DNA of 64,000 nucleotides from Halonatronomonas sp964558325 (GCA_964558325.1 CAZLCX010000006.1:43615-107614); one strand, 5' to 3'. Shown: positions 8,661 through 18,020, counted from the first letter of the stretch. Translations and numbers: made by a program. Notes: generated from the sequence alone by a model not told the origin.

Positions 8661-8704
8661 ATAATAAACCTTCGCAAAATACTTATTTTGCGAAGGTTTA
8701 TTAT
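8661..8704. terminator. Long bidirectional terminator between fchA and the LysM gene
   Basis: A perfect stem of about 20 bp with a 4-base loop (arms 8661-8680 and 8685-8704) has A-rich sequence on one side and T-rich on the other. It can therefore end both the plus-strand hut operon and the minus-strand LysM gene, whose stop is at 8735. Confidence 0.85.
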
Positions 8705-8734
8705 TTTACTTAAATTTCAGTAAAAAAAGAGTAT

Positions 8735-9049
8735 CTATTCTAATGGTATTTTGATTTGCTGGCCTGGTCTTAAATCACTAGTAGACAGATTATTTATTTT
8801 TTTAATTTCATAAATAATTTCTCTGAGATCAGAATTTGAATTATAATATCTTTTTGCTATATTCCAAAGAGTATCTCCACTTTTTACAGTTACATCTTCC
8901 ACCTTAACATTTGATTGATTCATTAAATTATTAGAACTATTGCTTAAAGTTCTTTCCCCGGATAAAATTGATGGACTAAAATAAATAATAGTCATAGATA
9001 AAGCAATTAATAAAATTAGAATCATCAGTAAATAATTTTGTTTTTTCAT
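8735..9049 (-). CDS. YneA-like LysM protein, probable SOS cell-division inhibitor
   Basis: This protein of about 104 residues has one N-terminal membrane segment (about residues 7-27), a Ser/Asn-rich linker and a C-terminal LysM domain (about 55-104, VKSGDTLWNIAKRYY to IKIPLE). This is the architecture of B. subtilis YneA, the SOS-induced division inhibitor also encoded divergently from lexA. Function is inferred from architecture and context, since LysM proteins are diverse. I chose the ATG at 9049, 8 bases after a run of seven G, over the TTG at 9055. Its promoter contains an SOS box in the spacer. Confidence 0.75.
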   Translation of the reverse strand: MKKQNYLLMILILLIALSMTIIYFSPSILSGERTLSNSSNNLMNQSNVKVEDVTVKSGDTLWNIAKRYYNSNSDLREIIYEIKKINNLSTSDLRPGQQIKIPLE

Positions 9050-9072
9050 GATCAAATCCCCCCCTTGATTGC

Positions 9073-9084
9073 GAACTTGAGTTT
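9073..9084. promoter_or_regulatory. Imperfect SOS box (LexA operator)
   Basis: GAAC-TTGA-GTTT differs by one base from the Gram-positive LexA box GAAC-N4-GTTC. It lies downstream of the LysM gene promoter. Confidence 0.5.
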
Positions 9085-9085
9085 A

Positions 9086-9097
9086 GTACTTATGTTC
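9086..9097. promoter_or_regulatory. Imperfect SOS box (LexA operator)
   Basis: GTAC-TTAT-GTTC differs by one base from GAAC-N4-GTTC. It lies just downstream of the -10 element of the LysM gene promoter. Confidence 0.45.
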
Positions 9098-9098
9098 A

Positions 9099-9127
9099 AT
9101 TATATCAGAACACTAGTTCAAATTCAA
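9099..9127 (-). promoter_or_regulatory. Predicted promoter of the LysM (yneA-like) gene
   Basis: Read on the minus strand, TTGAAT (9127-9122) and TATAAT (9104-9099) have a 17-base spacer. The perfect SOS box 9108-9119 lies inside the spacer, so LexA binding would block RNA polymerase. Confidence 0.65.
9108..9119. promoter_or_regulatory. Perfect SOS box (LexA operator)
   Basis: GAACACTAGTTC is an exact match to the GAAC-N4-GTTC LexA operator of Firmicutes and is itself fully palindromic. It sits between lexA and the LysM gene, within the spacer of the latter's promoter. Confidence 0.88.
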
Positions 9128-9147
9128 CCTTTTTTTCATTAAATTGT

Positions 9148-9159
9148 GAACTATTGTTT
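9148..9159. promoter_or_regulatory. Near-perfect SOS box over the lexA -35
   Basis: GAAC-TATT-GTTT, one mismatch to the consensus, overlaps the first two bases of the predicted lexA -35 hexamer. This fits autorepression of lexA. Confidence 0.65.
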
Positions 9160-9186
9160 GTTAAATTAATTATTATATGATATAAT
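9158..9186 (+). promoter_or_regulatory. Predicted lexA promoter
   Basis: TTGTTA (9158-9163) and TATAAT (9181-9186) have a 17-base spacer; GGAGGG at 9207-9212 then precedes the lexA ATG. Confidence 0.7.
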
Positions 9187-9218
9187 ATTATCATCAATCA
9201 TTATATTGGAGGGATAAT

Positions 9219-9839
9219 ATGAATGATCTTAGTGACAGACAAAAACAAATTTTAGAACATATTATAGATGAATATAATACTAAAGGTTATCCACCTTCTG
9301 TTAGAGAAATTGGTAAAGCAGTTGGATTAAAATCTCCTGCATCTGTTCATAATCATCTTAAAACTTTAGAAAAATTAAATTATATAAAAAGAGATCCTGA
9401 TAAACCGAGAGCAATTGAAATCTTAAAAGGCAATAAAGAAAAAGTTAAAACTGAAGAAATAGTAAATATACCAATATTAGGTAAAGTTACTGCTGGGGTC
9501 CCAGTATTATCTGAAGAAAATGTGGAAGATTATTTTCCGTTACCTATTAATTATTTTAAATCAGGTAATAGCGATGTATTTATGTTACAGGTGGATGGAC
9601 AAAGTATGATTAATGCGGGTATTCATGATGAAGACTATGTTATTGCCAAAGAAACAAAACATGCTAACAATGGTGATATTGTTATTGCTTTATTAGAAGA
9701 TGAAACGACAGTAAAAAGATATATAAAGAAATCAGATTATATTGAGTTATTACCAGAAAACGATAATTTTGAGACGATTAAAACAACTAATGTTCAAATA
9801 TTAGGTAAAGTAATTGGTCTCTTTAGATCAATAAATTAA
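9219..9839 (+). CDS. lexA: SOS repressor LexA
   Basis: This 206-residue repressor represses DNA-damage genes and cleaves itself when RecA filaments form. The N-terminal winged helix (residues 1-65) contains the typical YPPSVREIGKAVGLKS recognition region. The cleavage site is Ala-Gly in KVTAGVPVL (about residues 89-97). The catalytic serine is in VDGQSMINAGI (about 127-137) and the lysine in the ETTVKRYIKK strand (about 166). All catalytic elements are intact. It faces the YneA-like gene across four SOS-like boxes, one over its own -35. Confidence 0.97.
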   Translation: MNDLSDRQKQILEHIIDEYNTKGYPPSVREIGKAVGLKSPASVHNHLKTLEKLNYIKRDPDKPRAIEILKGNKEKVKTEEIVNIPILGKVTAGVPVLSEENVEDYFPLPINYFKSGNSDVFMLQVDGQSMINAGIHDEDYVIAKETKHANNGDIVIALLEDETTVKRYIKKSDYIELLPENDNFETIKTTNVQILGKVIGLFRSIN

Positions 9840-9858
9840 TCAAAAAATTATTATATAT

Positions 9859-9895
9859 AAAGGGGTTGCACCATTAATTATGGCGCAACCCTTTA
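9859..9895. terminator. Bidirectional terminator between lexA and the minus-strand unit
   Basis: GGGTTGC (9863-9869) pairs with GCAACCC (9885-9891), with an inner CCAT/ATGG helix. AAA on one side and TTT on the other allow termination on both strands. Confidence 0.75.
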
Positions 9896-9899
9896 TTAA

Positions 9900-10514
9900 T
9901 TAAAAAATAAAATCTGATATTAAATTGCCTGTCTTTCTTAATTCGTTGAAAGCTCTAAGTTTTTGGCCCTGTTCATAATAATTTACTCCAAGTAATAAGC
10001 GGGTATATTGATTATTTTTTATATTTAATGATTTTTTTAAATCTTTATGAGCCTCTTCATATCTTTTAGTTTCAATTAATGCAGCAGCTTTATAATTGAT
10101 CGGCCAGATATTATTGGAGTCTTTTTTAATTATTTTTTCAAAATAATCTATAGCAGCATTATATTCATCAAATATAACATGATAAAAGGCATAATAATTT
10201 AAATATAAGATCTCGTCATTTTCTTGATCGATTTTTTTAATTTCTTTATTAAACATTTCATCAAATTCATCTCTTGTAAAATCATCTTTAAATTGATCTA
10301 AAATTTCCATAGTTTCATTAATCATACCTAAATTAGCCATACAAATAGTTTTATAATAATTATTAGCTAATGAGTTAGGGTTTTCATTATATTGATTTTC
10401 GGCTTTTTCATAATGCTGTTCCCAGTAATCTTGATTGGCCAGTGAACTTCCTGGAAAAATTAATATGAAACAAATTATTGTTATTAAGAGAATAAATTTA
10501 TAATTGTTTTTCAA
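9900..10514 (-). CDS. Exported TPR-repeat protein
   Basis: This 204-residue protein has a signal peptide (hydrophobic residues about 7-24, cleavage likely after SSLA) and tetratricopeptide-like helical pairs. The clearest are residues 108-145 (YLNYYAFYHVIFDEYNAAID..) and 143-185. TPR domains hold protein complexes together; the specific role is unknown. The TTG start at 10514 is chosen because AAAGGATGA lies about 9 bases upstream and the signal peptide follows at once. It is the last gene of the ktrB-to-dapL unit, 14 bases after dapL. Confidence 0.75.
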   Translation of the reverse strand: MKNNYKFILLITIICFILIFPGSSLANQDYWEQHYEKAENQYNENPNSLANNYYKTICMANLGMINETMEILDQFKDDFTRDEFDEMFNKEIKKIDQENDEILYLNYYAFYHVIFDEYNAAIDYFEKIIKKDSNNIWPINYKAAALIETKRYEEAHKDLKKSLNIKNNQYTRLLLGVNYYEQGQKLRAFNELRKTGNLISDFIF

Positions 10515-10528
10515 AATTTAATCATCCT

Positions 10529-11695
10529 TTAAAATATATTGCTATTATTTAATCTTTTTAAAGCTTCTTCTATTCGGTTTTCATTGACTGTTAAGGCAAT
10601 TCTAACAAACTTATCTCCTTCTTTACCATATCCAATACCAGGAGTAAAAAATACACCAGTTTCCTCGAAGACTTTCTTAGAAAATTCTTCTCCACTTGAA
10701 TAAGCTTCTGGAATTTCAGCCCATATATAAAAAGTCGCAGTATTTTTACTTACATTCCATCCTAATTCATTTAATCCAGAAACGATTTTGTCTCTTCTTT
10801 TTTTATAAATTTCGCATGTGCTTTCAATTACAGATTCATTTCCATTAAGAGCAGATATAGCTGCTTTTTGAATTGCTTCAAAAATTCCAGAATCAATATT
10901 TGTTTTAATTCTTCCTAAGGCATTTATAATTTTTTGGTTTCCAACAGCCCAACCAACTCTCCATCCAGTCATATTAAAGCTTTTTGATAAAGATCCAAAT
11001 TCAATGCCAACTTCTTTTGCTCCATCAACTTCTAAAAAACTTATAGGTTTGTTATCTTCAAAATAAATTTCAGAGTAAGCTGAGTCATGGGCTATAATAA
11101 AATCATACTTTTTAGCATAAGATATCATTTTACTAAAAAACTCTCTATCAGCTGTAGCTGCAGTGGGATTATTAGGATAGTTCAAAAATAATAATTTAGC
11201 TTTTTTTAGTATTTCTTCATTTACACTGTCAAGTTCAACTAGAAAGTTATTATCTTTATTTAAAGGTAAATTTTCAATTTTACCGCCTGCTAATAATGAC
11301 GCTGTATTATAAACAGGATAACCTGGGTCAGGTACTAATGCATAATCTCCTTTATTCAGATAACAAAATGGTAAATGTGCAATACCTTCTTTTGAACCAA
11401 TTAAAGAAATGACTTCTTTGTCTGGATCCAATTTAATAGAAAACCTATTATTATACCAGTTAGATACAGCATTTCTGTATTCATACAGGCCTTCATAAGA
11501 TGGATAACTATGAGTTGAGGGGTCCTGAACAGCTTCTATCATCCTATTAACGATATAATTAGGTGTTGGCTGATCAGGATCACCTACTCCAAAACTTATT
11601 ACATCGACTCCATCTTTTTTAGCTTTATTAATCATTTTATCAATTTCAGCAAATAAATACGGGGGTAGATTCTTAACTCTTTTAGCTTCTTCCAT
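10529..11695 (-). CDS. dapL: LL-diaminopimelate aminotransferase (class I PLP aminotransferase)
   Basis: This PLP enzyme of about 388 residues converts tetrahydrodipicolinate plus glutamate to LL-diaminopimelate in one step. Visible are the N-terminal FGVGDPDQPTP motif, FLNYPNNPT (about residue 170), AHDSAYSEIY, and the PLP-lysine motif SLSKSFNMTGWRVGW (about 230-244). The family alone could be another class I aminotransferase. The neighbour dapF, which uses the LL-DAP product, makes the DapL assignment likely. ATG at 11695 is preferred because AAGAGGTG stands 8 bases before it. Confidence 0.88.
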   Translation of the reverse strand: MEEAKRVKNLPPYLFAEIDKMINKAKKDGVDVISFGVGDPDQPTPNYIVNRMIEAVQDPSTHSYPSYEGLYEYRNAVSNWYNNRFSIKLDPDKEVISLIGSKEGIAHLPFCYLNKGDYALVPDPGYPVYNTASLLAGGKIENLPLNKDNNFLVELDSVNEEILKKAKLLFLNYPNNPTAATADREFFSKMISYAKKYDFIIAHDSAYSEIYFEDNKPISFLEVDGAKEVGIEFGSLSKSFNMTGWRVGWAVGNQKIINALGRIKTNIDSGIFEAIQKAAISALNGNESVIESTCEIYKKRRDKIVSGLNELGWNVSKNTATFYIWAEIPEAYSSGEEFSKKVFEETGVFFTPGIGYGKEGDKFVRIALTVNENRIEEALKRLNNSNIF

Positions 11696-11736
11696 TATAA
11701 GCACCTCTTAAAATAGTTTTTTATTGTTAATCTTTA

Positions 11737-12600
11737 TTATACCTTAATCTTACCATCAAAAACAAGTTTAGATTCACCTTCAATAAAAACTCCATTATCA
11801 TTCCAGCTAACTTCCAAATCACCACCAGGTAATTTAACTAATGCTTTATTATTAACTAAATTATTTAATGAAGCTGCAACAACTGTTGCAGCTGCTCCTG
11901 TGCCACATGCCAGAGTTGCTCCAGCACCACGTTCCCAAACATTTAACTTAATTTTATTTTCTCCTAAGATCCTTGCAAATTCAACATTTGTCTTTTCAGG
12001 GAATAAAGGATGGTTTTCAATTTTAGAACCAATATCTTTCCAGTTTAATTCATCAATTTTTTCATTTATAAATATAACAGCATGTGGATTTCCCATTGAT
12101 ACCATGTTAAGGTTAAACTCTTTGTCATTAATAATAATTTTATGATTTAAAATATGTTGATTTTCTTCTATTTCAGATAAATTAATTGCTAAATTTCTTT
12201 TTTTAAATTTTGGTTTTCCTAAATTAACCTTAATTACAGAAGTTTTATTATTTCTATTATAGTTAATTATCTTAGGAATAATTTTACCTGCTTTTGTTTT
12301 TAAGTTTAATTTATTTTTATCAGACAAATTGTATTCTTTAATATAATGAGCAACACATCTAATTCCATTCCCACACATTTCTGCTTCAGAGCCATCAGAA
12401 TTATGAATCTTTATCTCAAAATCATAATCGGGATTACTTATCGAGAGAATTTCTAAAATTCCATCTGCTCCAACTCCAAATCTTCTTTTACATATATATT
12501 TAATTTTCTCTTTATCATTAAATTCAACTTTTTCTTTGCTGTTATCTATTACTAAAAAGTCATTTCCTAGACCATGCATTTTAGTAAATTTAAATTCCAT
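11737..12600 (-). CDS. dapF: Diaminopimelate epimerase
   Basis: This 287-residue enzyme interconverts LL- and meso-diaminopimelate for peptidoglycan and lysine. It begins with the usual KMHGLGNDF. Both active-site cysteines are present, in CGNGIRC (about residues 75-81) and ACGTGAAAT (about 229-237). Its first 34 bases overlap the end of miaA. The start is kept because the N-terminus fits the family and GAAGGGAATG precedes it. With dapL it completes the aminotransferase branch of DAP synthesis. Confidence 0.96.
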   Translation of the reverse strand: MEFKFTKMHGLGNDFLVIDNSKEKVEFNDKEKIKYICKRRFGVGADGILEILSISNPDYDFEIKIHNSDGSEAEMCGNGIRCVAHYIKEYNLSDKNKLNLKTKAGKIIPKIINYNRNNKTSVIKVNLGKPKFKKRNLAINLSEIEENQHILNHKIIINDKEFNLNMVSMGNPHAVIFINEKIDELNWKDIGSKIENHPLFPEKTNVEFARILGENKIKLNVWERGAGATLACGTGAAATVVAASLNNLVNNKALVKLPGGDLEVSWNDNGVFIEGESKLVFDGKIKV

Positions 12601-13556
12601 TTTAATTCATTCCCTTCAAGGTATTTAAATTTGTTACAGGATGTTTTAATAATATATGCTAATAAATCTTTTTCTTGCCAATTATCTGGATTTAACCAGA
12701 TATTTTTAGGGTTTCTCCTCAAAAAAGTTAATTGTCTCTTAGCCAGATGGCGAGAGCCCTGTTTAATATTTTTGACTGCTGTATTTTTATCTACTTTTCC
12801 ATCTAAATATTCTTTGATTTCTTTATAGCCAAGAGCCTGACTTGCAGTACGCCCTGGTTTATAATTATCAAACAAATACGCAACCTCTTCAATCAATCCT
12901 TTAGAGACCATTTCATCAACTCGATTGTTTATTTTATTATATAACACTGTTCTATTCCTCTTAATTGCAAATTGTAAAAAATTATATCGACTCTCTTTTC
13001 TATTTTGTTTAAATTCATAATAAGTCCTAGTTCTTCCAGTCATATGAAAAATTTCAATTGCTCTTGTTACTCTTCTAACATCATTAGGATGAATTCTTTC
13101 GGCATATTCAGGATCAATCATCTTTAAATAATCATGAAGTTTATCTTTATCAGTTTTCTTTAGTTTTTCTTTATATTTTTTTCGATAATTACTATCAGGT
13201 AGATAAGGTAACATAAAACCCTCAACCACTGCTTTAATATACATAGTTGTTCCACCAACTAATATAGGAAGTTTACCTTTTTTAGTTATCTCATTTATTT
13301 TTTGATCTGCTAATCTTTTATATTTAGCTACGGAAAATTCTTCATTAGGATTACAGATATCTATTAAATGATGAGGGATCTCCCTTTGAATATCCTTAGA
13401 AACTTTATCAGTTCCAATATTCATATTTTTATAAATCTGCATTGAATCTGCAGATATAATTTCTGCATTTAAAAACCGGGCTAATTTAATAGAAAGTCCG
13501 GTTTTTCCACTTGCAGTTGGTCCAGTAATTATCAATAAATCCGGTCTTTTAATCAT
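12567..13556 (-). CDS. miaA: tRNA dimethylallyltransferase
   Basis: This 329-residue enzyme adds a dimethylallyl group to A37 of tRNAs reading UNN codons. It has the P-loop GPTASGKTGLS (residues 11-21), the ISADSMQIYKNMNIGTDK motif, and the downstream QALGYKEIKEYL signature near residue 245. It lies between mutL and dapF and overlaps both (8 and 34 bases). MiaB, which modifies the MiaA product, is encoded three genes upstream in the same unit. Confidence 0.96.
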   Translation of the reverse strand: MIKRPDLLIITGPTASGKTGLSIKLARFLNAEIISADSMQIYKNMNIGTDKVSKDIQREIPHHLIDICNPNEEFSVAKYKRLADQKINEITKKGKLPILVGGTTMYIKAVVEGFMLPYLPDSNYRKKYKEKLKKTDKDKLHDYLKMIDPEYAERIHPNDVRRVTRAIEIFHMTGRTRTYYEFKQNRKESRYNFLQFAIKRNRTVLYNKINNRVDEMVSKGLIEEVAYLFDNYKPGRTASQALGYKEIKEYLDGKVDKNTAVKNIKQGSRHLAKRQLTFLRRNPKNIWLNPDNWQEKDLLAYIIKTSCNKFKYLEGNELKWNLNLLKCMV

Positions 13557-15399
13557 ATCTTTCCACCTTCTGTTTTAACTCGTCAATAGAAAAATTAATG
13601 ATTATCGGCCTATAATGAGGACAGTAATATGGATTAGATGTATTAAATAATTCATTTATTATTTTAACCATTTCCGATTTAGAAAGATATTTACCTTCTT
13701 TAACTGCTTTTCTACAAGAATTATATTTTAGTAATTCATCTATCAGTTCATTATTTTTAGCAATTTTAGTAGTTTCTAATAGGTGATTAATTAAATCATT
13801 GATACTATCTTCAGGATTTTGGTCTTTAATAAAATCTGGTACAGAAGTTACAGCATATTGGGAGGGACCAAATTCATCAATTTTAAACCCAAATTTATTA
13901 AGCTCATTTTTAATCTCAGCTAATATCTCTTTTTCCTGGGCATTTAAATTTAATTGGATTGGAGTTAATAGCATTCTACTGTCATTTTCTTTATTATTAA
14001 TTTTTTCTTTTAAATTATCATAAAGAATTCTTTCATGGGCATTATGTTGATCAACCAATAAAACTCCCTGGTTAGTTTCAACGATAATAAACAATTTGTG
14101 TAACTGGCCTAAGATATTTCTTATTACTAAGTCATCATTTTTTTTATCAGTTTCGTGAAATTCATCTATATTATTTTTTTCATTTGAAATACTTTCACCA
14201 GAAGAATTACTTTTAATAAACTGATTATTATCTTCATTTACATCTTCTTTTATTATATTTCCTGTAAGTTCTAACCTTGATGGAAGATATTCAACTTCTT
14301 TTTTTAAACTTTTATCTTTTTTAGAAGATTTAGATTTATAATCAGTTTTATTTTGATTATAATTATTTTTAAAATTTTGTTGATTAAATCTTGTGCTATC
14401 TGATTTTTGTTGATTCTTTATAAGTATATCTTTAATATTACTTTTAATTGTCTTTTTAATATCTTTTCCTCTGCTAAATTTAACTTCTCGTTTAGTTGGG
14501 TGAACATTAACATCAACTAAAATCGGGTTTAGATTTAGATTAAGAAATATTAATGGATATTTCTTTATTCCAAAAAGCTCTCTATAAGCTTCTTCAACAG
14601 CTAATCGCAAAAACTTATTATAAACAGGACGTCCATTAACAAAATAATATTGATGCTGTCTTGATGACCTTAATATATCCGGGTCAACCACGTAACCAGA
14701 AACTTCTATAAAATTATCTTTAAATTCAACTGGAATTAATTTATTATATATATTTTCACCATAAATACTGTATATCACATCTTTTAAATTCTTGTTTCCA
14801 GGTGTTGTAATAGTTATGTTGCCATTATGTTCTAAAGTAAATTTAACATCAGGCCGGGCAAGGGCAGCAGCAGTAATTATTCTACTAATATGGGCGGCCT
14901 CTGTAGAGGTTTTTTTAAGGTATTTATATCTTGCAGGGGTATTAAAGAACAATTCCTTAACAGTTATTTCAAGACCTTTATTATACCCAATTATTTCTTT
15001 ATCAACAATTTCTCCGCCTTCTAAAACAAGTTTAAGACCTTCTTTTTCCTCTTTGTGACAACTTTTAGCAGTAACTTTTGCAACTGCAGCAATGCTTGCC
15101 AGAGCTTCTCCCCTAAAACCCAGTGATTCCAGGGAATATAGATCATTTACCTTTTCTATTTTACTGGTAGCATAGCGGGAAAAAGCTAATTCTATTTGAT
15201 CACTTTTTATTCCCTGACCATTATCATTAACTTTAATCAGCTCTTTGCCGCCATCTTTTATTACAATTTTAATATTAGAAGCATTAGCATCTAATGAATT
15301 TTCAATAAGCTCTTTAACAACAGAAGCTGGACGTTCTACAACTTCCCCTGCAGAAATTTGATTTGCAATCTGCTCAGATAATTTTTTGATTTCTGCCAT
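13549..15399 (-). CDS. mutL: DNA mismatch repair protein MutL
   Basis: The 616 residues comprise a GHKL ATPase N-domain (ELIENSLDANA, DNGQGI, SLGFRGEALASIAAV), a long low-complexity Lys/Asn/Ser linker (about 340-430), and a C-terminal dimerisation/endonuclease domain. The endonuclease motif reads DQHNAHERILYD instead of the usual DQHA-x2-E-x4-E, keeping D, Q, H and the first E with D in place of the last E. CPHYRP replaces CPHGRP. The nick-directing activity is therefore probable but not certain. It is encoded 5 bases after mutS. Confidence 0.96.
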   Translation of the reverse strand: MAEIKKLSEQIANQISAGEVVERPASVVKELIENSLDANASNIKIVIKDGGKELIKVNDNGQGIKSDQIELAFSRYATSKIEKVNDLYSLESLGFRGEALASIAAVAKVTAKSCHKEEKEGLKLVLEGGEIVDKEIIGYNKGLEITVKELFFNTPARYKYLKKTSTEAAHISRIITAAALARPDVKFTLEHNGNITITTPGNKNLKDVIYSIYGENIYNKLIPVEFKDNFIEVSGYVVDPDILRSSRQHQYYFVNGRPVYNKFLRLAVEEAYRELFGIKKYPLIFLNLNLNPILVDVNVHPTKREVKFSRGKDIKKTIKSNIKDILIKNQQKSDSTRFNQQNFKNNYNQNKTDYKSKSSKKDKSLKKEVEYLPSRLELTGNIIKEDVNEDNNQFIKSNSSGESISNEKNNIDEFHETDKKNDDLVIRNILGQLHKLFIIVETNQGVLLVDQHNAHERILYDNLKEKINNKENDSRMLLTPIQLNLNAQEKEILAEIKNELNKFGFKIDEFGPSQYAVTSVPDFIKDQNPEDSINDLINHLLETTKIAKNNELIDELLKYNSCRKAVKEGKYLSKSEMVKIINELFNTSNPYYCPHYRPIIINFSIDELKQKVERYD

Positions 15400-15404
15400 A
15401 AAAT

Positions 15405-18020
15405 TTACTCATCTCCTGTAAGGTCCTGCTTAAATTCATATAATTTCTCTAAAGCTTTAATAGGAGTCAAATTATTGATATCTAATTCTTTAATGTCATT
15501 AATAATTTTCTCTTCATTTTCTGGATAACCAAATAACTCTAACTGTTCATCGTCCAATCTATTAAAATCTCTACTGTCGATCTCACCATTATTGTTTTCT
15601 AACTTATTTAAAACTAAATAAGCCTGGTTAATTATTTCTTCAGGCAAACCTGCAATTTTGGCAACTTCAATTCCATAACTATCATCAGCAGAACCTGGTT
15701 CAATTTTGTGCAAAAATTTAACTTCATTATTTTCTTCAGTAACAACAACATTTAAATTTTTAATTCCATCATTTTTATTTGCTAAGACAGTTAATTCATG
15801 ATAATGGGTGGCAAATAATGTTCTAGCACCAATCCTATCAGGGTTATTAATATAATTACTTATAGCCCAGGCCAGGCTTAAACCATCATAAGTACTGGTA
15901 CCTCTGCCAACTTCATCTAAAATAATTAAACTTCTAGCTGATGCATTATTAATAATATTACTAACCTCATTCATCTCAACCATAAAGGTTGACTGACCAG
16001 TTGACAGATCATCACTTGCTCCAACCCTTGTAAATATTCGATCAACCAGGCCTATCCTGGCAGCACCAGCAGGAACAAATGAACCAATCTGAGCCATTAA
16101 AACAATTAATGCTACCTGACGAAGATAGGTAGACTTACCTGACATATTAGGGCCAGTAATAATCATAAATCTATTATTGTTTCTGTCAAGACGACTATGA
16201 TTTGGAACAAAATCAACATCATCAATGATCTCAACAACAGGGTGCCTGCCTTCAGTAATTGAAATTATATCTCCATCATCAACTTCAGGGCAGACATAAT
16301 TATTTTCAGCGGCAACCTCTGTAAAAGATATTAAGACATCTAGAGTTGCAAGTTGTTTAGAAGTAATTTTAATTCTTTCTAACATTTTATTAGCTTCTTC
16401 TCTCAGTTTGCTAAATATTTCATATTCAAGTTCATGGATCTGGTCTTCAGCACCTAAAACTTGAGCCTCTTTTTCTTTAAGTTCAGGAATTATATAACGT
16501 TCACTATTGCTTAATGTCTGCTTTCTCTCATAATCATCAGGAACATTATCAAGGTTTGCCTTAGTAACTTCAATATAATAACCAAAAACCTTATTAAAAC
16601 CCACTTTCAGGGAACCAATCCCTGTTCTTTTACGTTCCTCAGGCTGCAAATTAGCTATCCAGTCTCTAGCCTCCTGTGATTCTTCCCGTAATTTATCTAA
16701 TTCATCATTAAAGCCAGATCTTATTAAGCCGCCTTCCTTTGGAGAAACAGGAGGTTCTTCAACCAATGCAGCATTTAATATCTCCAGTAACTCAGGAATT
16801 TCATCCAACTTATTTCTGATTTCTATTAGATAAATAGATTCAAAATTTTCAAGTTTATTTTTTAAATCTGGTATTAAATTTAAGGAGCTTCTTAAACAAT
16901 TCATATCTCTTGGATTTATAGAACCATAACTTATTTTGCTTAAGATTCTTTCCAAATCATAAATTCCTTTTAAACTATCCTGAAGTTTTTTTCTTTTAAC
17001 AAATTTATTTAATAATTCTTCAATAGCTTCCTGACGTTTCTGAATTTTATTTATATCTAAAAGAGGCTGATTAATCCATTTTCTTAATAATCTTGCCCCC
17101 ATACTATTAATAGTTTTATCTAAAACAGAAAGTAAAGACCCCTCAAATCTGCTATCAATTATAGTCTGATTCAACTCTAAATTTCTTCTGGTAGAACTAT
17201 CAATAACCATATATTCTTCTATAAAATATCTATTAATATTTGAAATATGATCCAGACTTTTTTTCTGAGTATGATTTATATATTTTAAGATTAAGGCAGC
17301 AGATTTTACAGCTGCTCGCATATTCTGAAGATTGATTTCTTCTAAATTTTTAATATTAAAATGCTCCTTAAGAACATTTTCAAAATTGTCTTCTAATTCA
17401 TCAGAGTCTTTTTTGATTTCTTCTTCAATATAACTGATATGATAGTTATTATTTTTAATTAACTTATTCCATTCTTCATTAGGATTAAAAGATTTAGTAA
17501 TTACGATTTCACTAGGATTTAACCGATTTAATTCATCGTAAATTTCTTCGATATTTTTAGTTTCTGTAACATTATAATCGCCAGTCGAGACATCAATATA
17601 AGATAATCCATATTCTTTATCCGTCTCTGATAAAGCTACTAAATAATTGTTTTTTCTTTCAGATAGAATTTCATCTTCTATTACAGTACCTGGAGTTATA
17701 ACCCGGACAACATCTCTTTCAACCAGGCCACTGCTTTCATCAGCATCTTCAATTTGTTCACAAATTGCAACTTTATAATCTGCATTGATTAATTTTGCTA
17801 TATATGGTGCTGCAGAATGGGCAGGCACCCCAGCCATTGGAGTTTTTTCTCCGCCACCTTTGTTTCTAGAAGTTAGAGCAATATCTAAAACCTGAACTAC
17901 TTCTTCAGCATCATCTCCAAACATTTCATAAAAATCACCTAGTCTAAAAAATAAAATAGAGTCTGGATATTTATTTTTCATAGAAAAATACTGCTGCATC
18001 ATTGGTGTTACCTTTGCCAT
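15405..18020 (-). CDS. mutS: DNA mismatch repair protein MutS
   Basis: This 871-residue mismatch-recognition ATPase has the full MutS domain order. The mismatch-reading FYE motif is in RLGDFYEMFGDDA (about residues 26-38). Connector, lever and clamp domains follow. The ATPase has Walker A GPNMSGKSTYLRQ (about 622-634), the Walker B region IILDEVGRGTSTYDG, and a C-terminal beta-clamp/MutL region. Its length is normal. GGAGGTTAAATA places the ATG. Confidence 0.98.
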   Translation of the reverse strand: MAKVTPMMQQYFSMKNKYPDSILFFRLGDFYEMFGDDAEEVVQVLDIALTSRNKGGGEKTPMAGVPAHSAAPYIAKLINADYKVAICEQIEDADESSGLVERDVVRVITPGTVIEDEILSERKNNYLVALSETDKEYGLSYIDVSTGDYNVTETKNIEEIYDELNRLNPSEIVITKSFNPNEEWNKLIKNNNYHISYIEEEIKKDSDELEDNFENVLKEHFNIKNLEEINLQNMRAAVKSAALILKYINHTQKKSLDHISNINRYFIEEYMVIDSSTRRNLELNQTIIDSRFEGSLLSVLDKTINSMGARLLRKWINQPLLDINKIQKRQEAIEELLNKFVKRKKLQDSLKGIYDLERILSKISYGSINPRDMNCLRSSLNLIPDLKNKLENFESIYLIEIRNKLDEIPELLEILNAALVEEPPVSPKEGGLIRSGFNDELDKLREESQEARDWIANLQPEERKRTGIGSLKVGFNKVFGYYIEVTKANLDNVPDDYERKQTLSNSERYIIPELKEKEAQVLGAEDQIHELEYEIFSKLREEANKMLERIKITSKQLATLDVLISFTEVAAENNYVCPEVDDGDIISITEGRHPVVEIIDDVDFVPNHSRLDRNNNRFMIITGPNMSGKSTYLRQVALIVLMAQIGSFVPAGAARIGLVDRIFTRVGASDDLSTGQSTFMVEMNEVSNIINNASARSLIILDEVGRGTSTYDGLSLAWAISNYINNPDRIGARTLFATHYHELTVLANKNDGIKNLNVVVTEENNEVKFLHKIEPGSADDSYGIEVAKIAGLPEEIINQAYLVLNKLENNNGEIDSRDFNRLDDEQLELFGYPENEEKIINDIKELDINNLTPIKALEKLYEFKQDLTGDE

